Source: Kolteria novifilia (GTDB lineage: Bacteria; Planctomycetota; Planctomycetia; Kolteriales; Kolteriaceae). From it: DNA of 64,000 bases. Below the pieces are notes generated by a model. That model saw only the letters and a program-made list of their open reading frames with translations. It did no database searches and was not told the origin of the DNA. Location: the NCBI GenBank assembly GCA_007748055.1, contig CP036279.1:4588001-4652000 (forward strand). The letters run 5' to 3'. The first letter of the stretch is position 1. Each line of letters starts with the position of its first letter. Position numbers and translations under genes: made by a program. This document shows positions 39,301 through 47,131 of this stretch, piece after piece.

Positions 39301-42300
39301 CGCTGCCGCTGGCCGGCTGGGTGAAGCTGTCGACGCTCAGCGGATCGCCATCGACATCGGTGTCGTTCGCCAGAACGGCGATCGTCGTCGGTGTGTCCTC
39401 GTTCGTCGTCGCGGCATCGTCGTTCGCGACGGGAGTGTCGTTGATGGGATCGACGGTGAGGCTCACCGTCGCGGTGGAAGTGCCGCCGTTGCCATCGGTG
39501 ACGGTGTAGGTGAAGCTGTCGGTTCCGTGGAAGTCGGGATCGGGCGTGTAGCTGAAGGTCCCGTCGGGGTTCAGGACCACGCTGCCGTTGGCCGGCTGGG
39601 TGAAGCCGTCGATGCTGAGCGTATCGCCATCAACATCGGTGTCGTTGGTCAGGACGACGATCGTCGTCGGTGCGTCCTCGGCCGTCGTCGCGGCATCGTC
39701 GTTCGCGACGGGAGTGTCGTTGACGGGATCGACGGTGAGGTTCACCGTGGCGGTGGAAGTGCCGCCGTTACCGTCGGTGACGGTGTAGGTGAAGCTGTCG
39801 GCGCCGTGGAAGTCGGGATCGGGGGTGTAGCTGAAGGTCCCGTCGGGGTTCAGGACCACCGAACCGTTGACTGGTTGGGTGAAGCCGTCGACGCTCAGCG
39901 GATCGCCATCGACATCGGTGTCGTTGGTCAGGACGGTGATCGTCGTCGGTGTGTCCTCATCGGTCGTGACGTTCTCTCCATTGACCACGGGAGCGTCGTT
40001 GACGGGATCGACGGTGAGGTTCACCGTGGCGGTGGAAGTGCCGCCGTTGCTGTCGGTGACGGTGTAGGTGAAGCTGTCGGTCCCGTGGAAGTCGGAATCG
40101 GGGGTGTAGCTGAAGGTCCCGTCGGGGTTCAGGACCACCGAACCGCTGGCCGGCTGGGTGAAGCTGTCGACGCTCAGCGGATCGCCATCGACATCGGTGT
40201 CGTTGGCCAAGACGTCGATCGTCGTCGGTGCGTCCTCGTTCGTCGTCGCGGCATCGTCGTTCGCGACGGGAGTGTCGTTGATGGGATCGACGGTGAGGCT
40301 CACCGTGGCGGTGGAAGTGCCGCCGTTACCGTCGGTGACGGTGTAGGTGAAGCTGTCGGTTCCGTGGAAGTCGGGATCGGGCGTGTAGCTGAAGGTCCCG
40401 TCGGGGTTCAGGACCACGCTGCCGCTAGCCGGTTGGGTGAAACTGTCGACGCTGAGCGTATCGCCGTCGACATCGGTGTCGTTGGCCAGAACGTCGATCG
40501 TCGTCGGTGCGTCCTCATTCGTCGTGACGTTCTCTCCACTAACCACGGGCTGGTCGTTGACGGGATCGACGGTGAGGCCCACCGTGGCGGTGGAAGTGCC
40601 GCCGTTACCGTCGGTGACGGTGTAGGTGAAGCTGTCGGTTCCGTGGAAGTCGGAATCGGGGGTGTAGCTGAAGGTCCCGTCGGGGTTCAGGACCACCGAA
40701 CCGCTGGCTGGCTGGGTGAAGCTGTCGACGCTGAGCGGATCGCCATCGACATCGGTGTCGTTGGCCAAGACGTCGATCGTCGTCGGCGTGTCCTCGTTCG
40801 TCGTCGCGGCATCGTCGTTCGCGACGGGAGTGTCGTTGACGGGATCGACGGTGAGGCTCACCGTGGCGGTGGAAGTGCCGCCGTTACCGTCGGTGACGGT
40901 GTAGGTGAAGCTGTCGGTTCCGTGGAAGTCGGGATCGGGCGTGTAGCTGAAGGTCCCGTCGGGGTTCAGGACCACGCTGCCGTTGGCCGGCTGGGTGAAG
41001 CCGTCGATGCTGAGCGTATCGCCATCAACATCGGTGTCGTTGGTCAGGACGGTGATCGTCGTCGGTGTGTCCTCATCGGTCGTGACGTTCTCTCCATTGA
41101 CCACGGGAGCGTCGTTGACGGGATCGACGGTGAGGCCCACCGTGGCGGTGGAAGTGCCGCCGTTGCCATCGGTGACGGTGTAGGTGAAGCTGTCGGTCCC
41201 GTGGAATTCGGGATCGGGGGTGTAGCTGAAGGTCCCGTCGGGGTTCAGGACCACGCTGCCGCTGGCCGGCTGGGTGAAGCTGTCGACGCTCAGCGGATCG
41301 CCATCAACATCGGTGTCGTTGGTCAGGACGGTGATCGTTTGTGGGGTATTGGGGGATGTTGTTGCCGTGTCATCTCCGGCGACGGGAGCATCGTTGACGG
41401 GATCGACGGCAATGTTGACCGCCGCAGTCGAAGTACAGCAGTCCGAATCCTTGATGACGTAGGTGAACGAATCGCCGCCAAAGAAATCAGCATTGGGCGT
41501 GTAGGTGAGCGTCCCATCAGGGTTGATCGTCACCGCGCCATTTGCGGGCTGAACGACATCGACCACGGTCAATTCGCCACCATCCGGATCAACATCGTTG
41601 TCGAGCACGGAGATGACGACCGCGACGTCTTCATTTGTCGAGCTACTATCGTCCAGCGCCGAAGGAGGAAGTCCGTAGAACCCGCTGATCGTGACATCCA
41701 TTTCACCGATTCCAATTCCCAACAACCGGAGTTGAGGGTCGACCACTCCCGTCAACAGCGTGTCGAGAGTTGGCTGAATCGCATCGGTGACCAACGTGTC
41801 CGTAGTTGGGAGCACGATGGTATCGACAAGCGGATCGAGAACGGAACCCAAGCTACCATCAAGTTGGACATCGAGAGTTGTTGCCAGATCGGCAATAAGA
41901 TTGGTGATTGCGGTCGAGCTTGAACCGGTCGTGAGAGTCTCCGGGTAGGGACCGGAGAAGAGAAGAGAATCCACAAGGGGAGCCTGACCTTCCCCGAACG
42001 CCTTCGCCGAGATACCAGTCGTCTCGTCCGCCAACGGGGCCCCCAGCGAATCGGTGGCCTGAATGCTTAAGGTGCCGACATTGGCGTAGGTCAGATCGGT
42101 CACCGGATCGATGAGGTGCGTCCGGTTGTAGAAGAGCGAGTCGCTGATCGTTCCCAAGTAGACATCGGCGATGCCAGGTGTCGCGTCGACAGTTACCGTC
42201 TCGGCGATCGCATCGATCTGGGTGACAATTCCCTCCGCACGCGCGACATTTGCGTAGAATTCAACCTGACCAAGCGTCAAGTCGGCTTGCACACTCACGC

Positions 42301-43192
42301 CGGCGCCAAGGGCAGCTTGCAGAGCATCTTCGAGAGTCGTTGTGTCGACGTTGGCGTCGACCAGATCGACATTGAGCTTCAACCTCATCGCGGCGGTGTG
42401 AAAGGTCGTTCCTTCCTTGGCGATGGTGAAGACCGGTGATTCGACAACTTGGGCATAAAGTTCAATCGAGTTGACGACTCCGCCGAGCCCGAGATCCGCC
42501 CCCGACACCGTCACCGGCTGGGGCGTTGTCAGAACGTTGTCATAATTGAACAGTTGAACGGTGCCGGATACGAGGTCCAAGGCGTCGAGATCGATATTGG
42601 CCAACGAACCGTCGGGAAGGTCGACATTGAGGAGATCGATCAGCCGGATCGTTCCTTGAAGCTCACCAAAGGGGACCTGAAGCACCGAGAGTGCATCGAC
42701 CAGGGCGGTGTTTCCATCGGCCTGTGCGACGCTGGTCATCGCATCAAGGACTTGCAGCAGAGAGACGTCGGCGTTCACCGCTTCGTCGGGTCCCGCAACG
42801 CCCACGTCCGCTGCCAGCACGTCTAGAAACTCCGCGAGACTGATATCGGACTGCGCGACGGCATTCCAATCGAGAACGGTCAAGTTGACGCTAGTGCCAA
42901 GCATGTTTCCCAGCACCGCGTTCAGCAGTGTACTCTGACTCGTGTCAACGCTGGCCAAACGAGGTCCAGCTTGGAGTAAAACGGCTGGATCACTACACGC
43001 GGCGTCGGGAGCACACTCCACCATGCCCCCTTCGAGCGGAGGATCCAATGTTCCCAAGGGACTCGCAGTTGGGACGCTACGATCTTCAAGTCCTTCCAGG
43101 CGGGGCGAGAAACGTCCTTCTAGGGATCGAGTCGACTTCCGTAGAGTCGATTCAGCCCTCATCATGTCTCGAAACTTTTGGAGAAGCATCAT
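36356..43192 (-). CDS. Giant secreted/surface protein with tandem cadherin-like (Ig-like) repeats, 3'-truncated by IS66
   Basis: 2278 codons. Residues about 25-42 contain FSPRLEGLEDRSVPT, the N-terminal LEDR motif typical of large planctomycete exported proteins. Residues ~60-500 form a unique domain rich in Leu, Asp and Thr. Then come one divergent repeat, fifteen near-identical 93-residue repeats (NDxPV...NEDxPTTIxVLxNDTD and FSYTPDPDFHGTDSFTYTVTD), and three divergent repeats. These are Ca2+-binding-type cadherin-like/VCBS domains, probably for adhesion or cell-surface architecture. Start ATGATG is preceded by AAAGGGGCCG. The stop TGA lies inside the IS66 terminal repeat, so the present C-terminus (...ATGLATGS) is artificial. 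The original frame continues at 33432-33293. An IS66 end also lies 22 bp upstream of the start. Confidence 0.93.
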   Translation of the reverse strand: MMLLQKFRDMMRAESTLRKSTRSLEGRFSPRLEGLEDRSVPTASPLGTLDPPLEGGMVECAPDAACSDPAVLLQAGPRLASVDTSQSTLLNAVLGNMLGTSVNLTVLDWNAVAQSDISLAEFLDVLAADVGVAGPDEAVNADVSLLQVLDAMTSVAQADGNTALVDALSVLQVPFGELQGTIRLIDLLNVDLPDGSLANIDLDALDLVSGTVQLFNYDNVLTTPQPVTVSGADLGLGGVVNSIELYAQVVESPVFTIAKEGTTFHTAAMRLKLNVDLVDANVDTTTLEDALQAALGAGVSVQADLTLGQVEFYANVARAEGIVTQIDAIAETVTVDATPGIADVYLGTISDSLFYNRTHLIDPVTDLTYANVGTLSIQATDSLGAPLADETTGISAKAFGEGQAPLVDSLLFSGPYPETLTTGSSSTAITNLIADLATTLDVQLDGSLGSVLDPLVDTIVLPTTDTLVTDAIQPTLDTLLTGVVDPQLRLLGIGIGEMDVTISGFYGLPPSALDDSSSTNEDVAVVISVLDNDVDPDGGELTVVDVVQPANGAVTINPDGTLTYTPNADFFGGDSFTYVIKDSDCCTSTAAVNIAVDPVNDAPVAGDDTATTSPNTPQTITVLTNDTDVDGDPLSVDSFTQPASGSVVLNPDGTFSYTPDPEFHGTDSFTYTVTDGNGGTSTATVGLTVDPVNDAPVVNGENVTTDEDTPTTITVLTNDTDVDGDTLSIDGFTQPANGSVVLNPDGTFSYTPDPDFHGTDSFTYTVTDGNGGTSTATVSLTVDPVNDTPVANDDAATTNEDTPTTIDVLANDTDVDGDPLSVDSFTQPASGSVVLNPDGTFSYTPDSDFHGTDSFTYTVTDGNGGTSTATVGLTVDPVNDQPVVSGENVTTNEDAPTTIDVLANDTDVDGDTLSVDSFTQPASGSVVLNPDGTFSYTPDPDFHGTDSFTYTVTDGNGGTSTATVSLTVDPINDTPVANDDAATTNEDAPTTIDVLANDTDVDGDPLSVDSFTQPASGSVVLNPDGTFSYTPDSDFHGTDSFTYTVTDSNGGTSTATVNLTVDPVNDAPVVNGENVTTDEDTPTTITVLTNDTDVDGDPLSVDGFTQPVNGSVVLNPDGTFSYTPDPDFHGADSFTYTVTDGNGGTSTATVNLTVDPVNDTPVANDDAATTAEDAPTTIVVLTNDTDVDGDTLSIDGFTQPANGSVVLNPDGTFSYTPDPDFHGTDSFTYTVTDGNGGTSTATVSLTVDPINDTPVANDDAATTNEDTPTTIAVLANDTDVDGDPLSVDSFTQPASGSVVLNPDGTFSYTPDPDFHGTDSFTYTVTDGNGGTSTATVSLTVDPINDAPVVNGENVTTDEDTPTTIAVLANDTDADGDPLSVDSFTQPASGSVVLNPDGTFSYTPDPDFHGTDSFTYTVTDGNGGTSAATVSLTVDPINDAPVVNGENVTTDEDTPTTIAVLANDTDADGDPLSVDSFTQPASGSVVLNPDGTFSYTPDPEFHGADSFTYTVTDGNGGTSTATVSLTVDPINDAPVVNGENVTTDEDAPTTIDVLANDTDVDGDTLSVDSFTQPASGSVVLNPDGTFSYTPDPDFHGTDSFTYTVTDGNGGTSTATVSLTVDPINDAPVVNGENVTTDEDAPTTIDVLANDTDVDGDTLSVDSFTQPASGSVVLNPDGTFSYTPDPDFHGTDSFTYTVTDGNGGTSAATVSLAVDPVNDAPVANDDAATTNEDTPTTIAVLANDTDADGDTLSVDSFTQPASGSVVLNPDGTFSYTPDPDFHGTDSFTYTVTDGNGGTSTATVSLTVDPINDTPVANDDAATTNEDAPTTIDVLANDTDVDGDPLSVDSFTQPASGSVVLNPDGTFSYTPDSDFHGTDSFTYTVTDGNGGTSTATVSLTVDPINDTPVANDDAATTNEDAPTTITVLTNDTDVDGDPLSVDSFTQPASGSVVLNPDGTFSYTPDSDFHGTDSFTYTVTDSNGGTSTATVNLTVDPVNDQPVAESRFASISEDSTLIGKLSAKDRDSESLTFSILVWPTFGTLRLDASTATYEYLPNVDFNGEDSFQFLATDGIRFDTGIISIQVAPVNDAPVATDVAQTATEDEPISGTLLGSDPDGDSMTYSVLAEPEFGTLSLNPITGEYTYIPDPHYHGLDQFQYEISDGLTTRVASVSLVVEQVNDVPVPGPFIARVSEAGLISGTIVTNDVDGDQIRYFIVSGPTLGIVTTFSFTTGQFQYMNTSATGGTDSFIVRITDGTVEVDTVVVLESSIISEATGLATGS
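36360..36367. repeat. IS66 target-site duplication (right copy, GAGCCTGT)
   Basis: Exact match to 33433-33440 on the other side of element C. Confidence 0.92.
37211..41395 (-). repeat. Fifteen tandem 279-bp coding repeats
   Basis: 15 x 279 = 4185 bp, with register conserved exactly at the NDxPV codons. Two unit types differ at the start, ANDDAATTNED and VNGENVTTDED. From the N-terminus the order is, after a founder-like unit (AGDDTATTSPN), B A B A B A A B B B B A A A. Adjacent units 10/11 and 12/13 are almost identical, a sign of recent duplication or conversion. Confidence 0.93.
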
Positions 43193-43214
43193 CGGCCCCT
43201 TTTGTCACGAAAGG

Positions 43215-43300
43215 GTGAGCGTTGCAACGGTGGCGTCTTTTTGTTTGCGGTAGGCTTGGGTTGGTTGGCCCTGGTTTGTCGCGAGGCGGAAGATGCGAGT
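43215..43300 (+). mobile_element. IS66 left-end fragment upstream of the giant gene
   Basis: Begins GTGAGCGTTGCAACGGTGGCG and runs to ATGCGAG, the tnpA start, where homology stops and a recombinase fragment begins. It probably displaced the native promoter of the giant gene, whose ATG is only 22 bp away. Confidence 0.88.
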
Positions 43301-43576
43301 CTTCTACAAGGTGATTAGCGGCGTCGTTACTTTTGGTGATACCCCGCCGCCGCGCGATCTTTACGCCGGGCCAACCGCGCGAGACAAGGTTGACCCCAAG
43401 GAACACACGTCCGGCACAGGGCCGGGCGCCGTGAAGGCCCCACTCGGGGGCCAAACCGGAAAGGGGGATAGGTCGCTAGGAAATGTGAATCGGGACGACA
43501 AGACGGCTATTGAACTTTTCCTGGCCGGCATCCGGGGATGGGAAGCCGGGCTGCGGCGTACACTGAACGCCAGATA
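43301..43576 (+). pseudogene. C-terminal fragment of probable serine recombinase, inverted second copy
   Basis: Encodes YKVISGVVTFGDTPPPRDLY, AGPTARDKVDPKEHTSGTGP, SLGNVNRDDKTAIELFLAGI and RGWEAGLRRTLNAR then stop. It matches 27804-27990 in opposite orientation with a few differences, but retains what appears to be the natural C-terminus. The N-terminal catalytic domain is absent. Confidence 0.55.
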
Positions 43577-43672
43577 GACCGTTCCGACTGGCGGTAAACG
43601 GTTCAGATCAATGTCCTTCCAGCAACTTGAAATACTCTGCGCGTCGACGAGGTGCGTAATTCAGCGCGAACA

Positions 43673-44776
43673 TCACCCCCGTTTGGTCTTCCGCTTGCGG
43701 GTATCCAAGACCGAAACATCGCAACTTCTACAGAAGCTACTTGATTCCACTTTGTCTGGAACGGCTGGGTCAGGCATAGGAATTAAAGCAGACGAACCAG
43801 AGAGAAGTTGATCGACTTGCTTCTTGAACAATGTCTTTGAAACGGCGTACATTCCACCGCGTGCTCCTTCAAAGCCACAATTCCATGCGGCAAGTGCCTG
43901 CCCAAATCGAATGCCCTCGTCAAGTTGCCTGTCAGATGCCTTTGCGAATCCGGCAAACCCATCAATCCCCACTTTCGAAATGAGCCCAGCCGTACACCAG
44001 TCTCCTGCTCCGGCGGTGTCTTTCAACGTGCCGGCCGCAAATGATTTTAATTCGACCCATGTTGACGCTGCCATTCCCTTTGTTCGGCGACGGTACCGCA
44101 GACCTGCGTCGCCAAGTGTCTCAATCACCAATAGCGGACTACTTTCAACGGCCATCTCCGGAAATTCACTTAGACGTTCGTGGGAATACTTCACAATGTG
44201 AGCAACTTCCCACGCCTGACGGAACAAGACTGGATTGCCAATGCTGCATGGCTCGAAGACAACCAATGCACCGCTTTCGGCAGCGGCCTTTGCAAGTAAC
44301 ACCGTACCGGCAGAAAGTCGATCAAAGAAGAACGCCTTTGCTCCCTTGATCTTCGGCGAGATTGTCTCGGCTACGCTCAACAGTTCTGGCTTGTAACCTG
44401 GAAATGGCGCTCCACATCCGAGACAACGCCAAGAAAACGAATGCCTTGGATGACCATTGGCATCGCGACGTATCCGCTCGACAATGATCGGCGTGCTTCC
44501 GTCGGGTTCAACACGGATGAACCGAAGCGACAATTTCCAACGACGGAGATCGTCTAAGAGGAGGTCACTTGCAGCGCCAGTCCCCAGTCGCGCGACTGGC
44601 TGCGAATTCCATCCGAGGAATGCGAGCGAGGTTAAGACATTGCCGCATGTCCCCCCTGCCCAATATCGAACGGGAATGTTCACATCGGCACTGACGACAG
44701 CATCCAGCGCAACTAAACCAGCTCCAACGGCGATTGGACGGCGTGATTTTTGAATCGTCGGCAATTTCTTGGTCAT
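43673..44776 (-). CDS. PfkB-family carbohydrate/nucleoside kinase with Cys-containing insertion
   Basis: 367 residues, MTKKLPTIQKSRRPIAVGAG. PfkB landmarks: the early GGTCGNVLTSLAFLGW (N-terminal signature region) and KDTAGAGDWCTAGLI (DTxGAGD catalytic/anion-hole motif, Asp as base). Between them is an unusual stretch HPRHSFSWRCLGCGAPFPGY with a CxxCG pair. The substrate is not evident. The gene has lost its upstream region: an ISL3 end lies two bases before the ATG and provides GAGG five bases upstream as a possible ribosome site. The C-terminus (RKRKTKRG) is basic. Confidence 0.8.
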   Translation of the reverse strand: MTKKLPTIQKSRRPIAVGAGLVALDAVVSADVNIPVRYWAGGTCGNVLTSLAFLGWNSQPVARLGTGAASDLLLDDLRRWKLSLRFIRVEPDGSTPIIVERIRRDANGHPRHSFSWRCLGCGAPFPGYKPELLSVAETISPKIKGAKAFFFDRLSAGTVLLAKAAAESGALVVFEPCSIGNPVLFRQAWEVAHIVKYSHERLSEFPEMAVESSPLLVIETLGDAGLRYRRRTKGMAASTWVELKSFAAGTLKDTAGAGDWCTAGLISKVGIDGFAGFAKASDRQLDEGIRFGQALAAWNCGFEGARGGMYAVSKTLFKKQVDQLLSGSSALIPMPDPAVPDKVESSSFCRSCDVSVLDTRKRKTKRG

Positions 44777-44778
44777 TT

Positions 44779-46352
44779 GCCTCGTCTTCAGAATTTGTGG
44801 GTCGATGGTGGCTCGGGGAGGTTGCCGAGATTGTGATAGAGAGCGTATTTGAGGGTGTTGGGGTCGCGAAAGCCGTAGGATCGGCGGGTCGTCAATTTGA
44901 CCTTCAGATTCATTCCCTCGACGGCGCCCGCGGAAATCTCTCCTTTTGCCTCGAACCAATTGAAGATCTGCTCGGCGTGACGCTCGAGGGTTCGTGCCAG
45001 GTTGCGCATCGGTTCGATCCGTGTGCTCAAGGCCCGATCGAGCCACTCCTGGAAGAAGGATCCGATCCGCCAGGGAGCCTTGTAGTCCCAAAGCCGCTGG
45101 AAATCTTCCTTCATCAGGTAGCACTTGACCGTCCTGAGGTTGTGCGTCAACAACTCGTTGAGACGAAGGACCTCCTTGCGTTTGAGGTTGCCGCGACGCT
45201 TGAGCAGCAGCCAACGCGTCCGCTTGAGCACCTCGAAGCCCTTGCGTTTGAGTTCGCGTGCCTCCTGGGCCCGCACCTTGTCGATCGCCTTGTTGAACAA
45301 CTGCATGATGTGGAAGCGGTCGAGGATGTGCAGGGCCCCATTGGCCTCGCGAGCGATGACCGACAGGTAGGCCTTCCACATGTCGCTGCAGATGTACTTC
45401 AGCCGCTCGGTTCGCCGCCTGCCGAAGAAGCGAAAGAAACGACCGAGCGTCTCCTTGGTCCGGTCTTGCCCGACCCAAAGCAGACGACGCGATCCGCGGT
45501 CGATCTGATAGACCAAGGTGAAGTATTGGTGGCCCTTGCGGTAGGCGACCTCGTCGATGCCGATCGCCTCGATCCTTTCCAGGTCGCGATGGCGGATTCC
45601 CCAGCAAACCGCCATTTTCACCGCACGAAAGACGGTGTGCCAACTCGTGCCGAAAATCTCGGCGGTCTCGCGCCAGCTCAAGCGTTTGGCCCAACGGGCC
45701 AGGAACCATTGGAAGCTCGACGTCGTTCGCTCCTTGCCCGACGCCCAGGGAAGGCGTTCCACCTTCACCCCGCAAGCAGGGCATGCGACCCGCCGCGCCG
45801 CGTAGACCAGCCAAACCGCCAGGCCCCACAACGGCACGTGCTGAAAACGGCGTTCCGGCAAGTGGTCGTACGTGCCGCCACGATTCCCGCAACCCGAACA
45901 GATCGGCCGGCTGCGACGCCGTGGGCGAACCCGAACCAGCAGTCCCTCTTTCGACGAATCGGCCCAAGCCGCCGATTCGTAGACGAAACTCCCGTGACGC
46001 TCCAAGGCGTTGAGGATAACCTGAAGTCGCATCCCGTCTCTCGCGGCTGGCGTTTGAAGAAGTCCTCGCAAACTCCATCATGCGCCACTCGAGAGCGGGA
46101 TGCTCTTTTACTCCCTGCTGCCGACTTCTCTCCTTTCCGCTTGACCAGTGGAACATCCTCCCCGCCAACGGCCAAGGAGGAGTCTTTGCCGGGCGACCGA
46201 AGCCGAGCCACGATGGCGAGGATGCAGGGCGAGCGAAGCGAGAAGACCAGGCAAAGCAGCAGCCGGACGCGGCCCTTGGCATACGGCGGTAACCTCCACT
46301 ACCAAGCGGAACGGAGAAGACACTCACCACCCACAGATTTGGCAATAGAGCC
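44779..46352 (-). mobile_element. ISL3-family element, copy 3 (intact)
   Basis: 1574 bp, inverted relative to copies 1 and 2, same ends. Neighbouring 8-mers (TGGTCATT and AGAATGTT) do not match. It separates a PfkB gene from a DUF3732-like remnant. Confidence 0.92.
44788..46032 (-). CDS. ISL3-family transposase
   Basis: 414 residues, DDE motifs as in the other copies. Private changes include RHRDLERIEAIG and VERLPWASGK. Intact. Confidence 0.95.
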   Translation of the reverse strand: MRLQVILNALERHGSFVYESAAWADSSKEGLLVRVRPRRRSRPICSGCGNRGGTYDHLPERRFQHVPLWGLAVWLVYAARRVACPACGVKVERLPWASGKERTTSSFQWFLARWAKRLSWRETAEIFGTSWHTVFRAVKMAVCWGIRHRDLERIEAIGIDEVAYRKGHQYFTLVYQIDRGSRRLLWVGQDRTKETLGRFFRFFGRRRTERLKYICSDMWKAYLSVIAREANGALHILDRFHIMQLFNKAIDKVRAQEARELKRKGFEVLKRTRWLLLKRRGNLKRKEVLRLNELLTHNLRTVKCYLMKEDFQRLWDYKAPWRIGSFFQEWLDRALSTRIEPMRNLARTLERHAEQIFNWFEAKGEISAGAVEGMNLKVKLTTRRSYGFRDPNTLKYALYHNLGNLPEPPSTHKF

Positions 46353-46355
46353 AGA

Positions 46356-46508
46356 ATGTTCAAGTTCATTGTCGATGTGACGAAATCGCTCGGTCCGAAC
46401 TTTCAAGTGATTATTACCGACCACGCTGATCTTCAGGATGATTGGTTCCAGGAAACCGTTGTTGAGCGCTGGCGAGGAGGAAACAAGCTCATTCCTGAGT
46501 CCTGGTAG
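46356..46508 (+). pseudogene. C-terminal remnant of a DUF3732-like protein
   Basis: Fifty codons directly after the ISL3 end: FKFIVDVTKSLGPNFQVIIT, DHADLQDDWFQETVVERWRG, GNKLIPESW, stop. The order QVIxTDHADL ... WFQ..VVERWR ... KLIP..W is what I recall for the end of DUF3732 proteins, SMC/ABC-like ATPases found in accessory and ABC-three-component loci. The start codon is fortuitous and the ATPase body is missing. The last base of the TAG stop is the first base of an IS256 end. Confidence 0.5.
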
Positions 46509-46697
46509 AGATATACCCGAATGTTGTGTGGTGGTTGAAGGAAAAAAGCGGCGTATCCTGCTGGTGAGGTAGTTGAGATTTCATCAGCGGCCCGACGAGG
46601 GCAACGGAGGATACGCCATGAGCAAGAGTACGTGCGAAGAACTCGGGAATCCAGCGGAGAGTCGGGAATCGGAGGTTCTTTCGTTTCCCGCTGCTGG
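46508..46697 (+). mobile_element. IS256-family left-end fragment
   Basis: GAGATATACCCGAATGTTGTGT, leader, and the first 27 codons of the transposase (MSKSTCEELGNPAESRESEV...), nearly identical to 11582-11770. It is cut by the terminal repeat of IS66 element D1. Confidence 0.88.
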
Positions 46698-46775
46698 GTG
46701 AGCGTTGCAACGGTGGCGTCTTTTTGTTTGCGGTAGGCTTGGGTTGGTTGGCCCTGGTTTGTCGCGAGGCGGAAG

Positions 46776-47129
46776 ATGCGAGTTCGTTGTGCGGAGAAGG
46801 AAGCGTATTGGCGGAAGGTCGTTCGTCGGCAAGAGGAGAGCGGGCGGGGCGTTCGACGATTCTGCCGGGAAGAGGGGATTTCGGAGGCGTCATTCTACGG
46901 TTGGCGGCGTGAGCTACAGCGACGCGATCGAAAAGAGAAACGGTCGACTGCGGTCGATGGCGGTGGAACGTGTCCGTCGCCGTTCGTGGCGTTGCGGGTG
47001 GTCCCCGAACCGACGAGCGTGATCGAGATCGTTCATCCCCGAGGCTACATCGTGCGGGCGCCGGCCCACGTCGACAGCGACGCGTTGCGCAAAGTGCTTG
47101 CCGCCCTCGAGAGCGTGGAGGAGGGCTGA
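46776..47129 (+). CDS. tnpA: IS66 accessory protein TnpA (Orf1)
   Basis: 117 residues, MRVRCAEKEAYWRKVVRRQE onward, intact, closest to the element C version. Confidence 0.92.
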   Translation: MRVRCAEKEAYWRKVVRRQEESGRGVRRFCREEGISEASFYGWRRELQRRDRKEKRSTAVDGGGTCPSPFVALRVVPEPTSVIEIVHPRGYIVRAPAHVDSDALRKVLAALESVEEG

Positions 47130-47131
47130 GC

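Noticed and set aside
37211-41395. Regular repeats considered as a CRISPR array
   Set aside because: The period is 279 bp with no distinct spacers, and the units are coding and nearly identical along their whole length.
37295-41923. A 1542-codon open frame on the plus strand, antisense to the giant repeat gene
   Set aside because: It repeats with the same 279-bp period and mirrors the codon bias of the real gene on the other strand. The 93-residue cadherin-like repeats are a known fold, while the antisense product is a Gly/Asp/Arg-rich artefact. Many short antisense frames in the same repeats are equally open.
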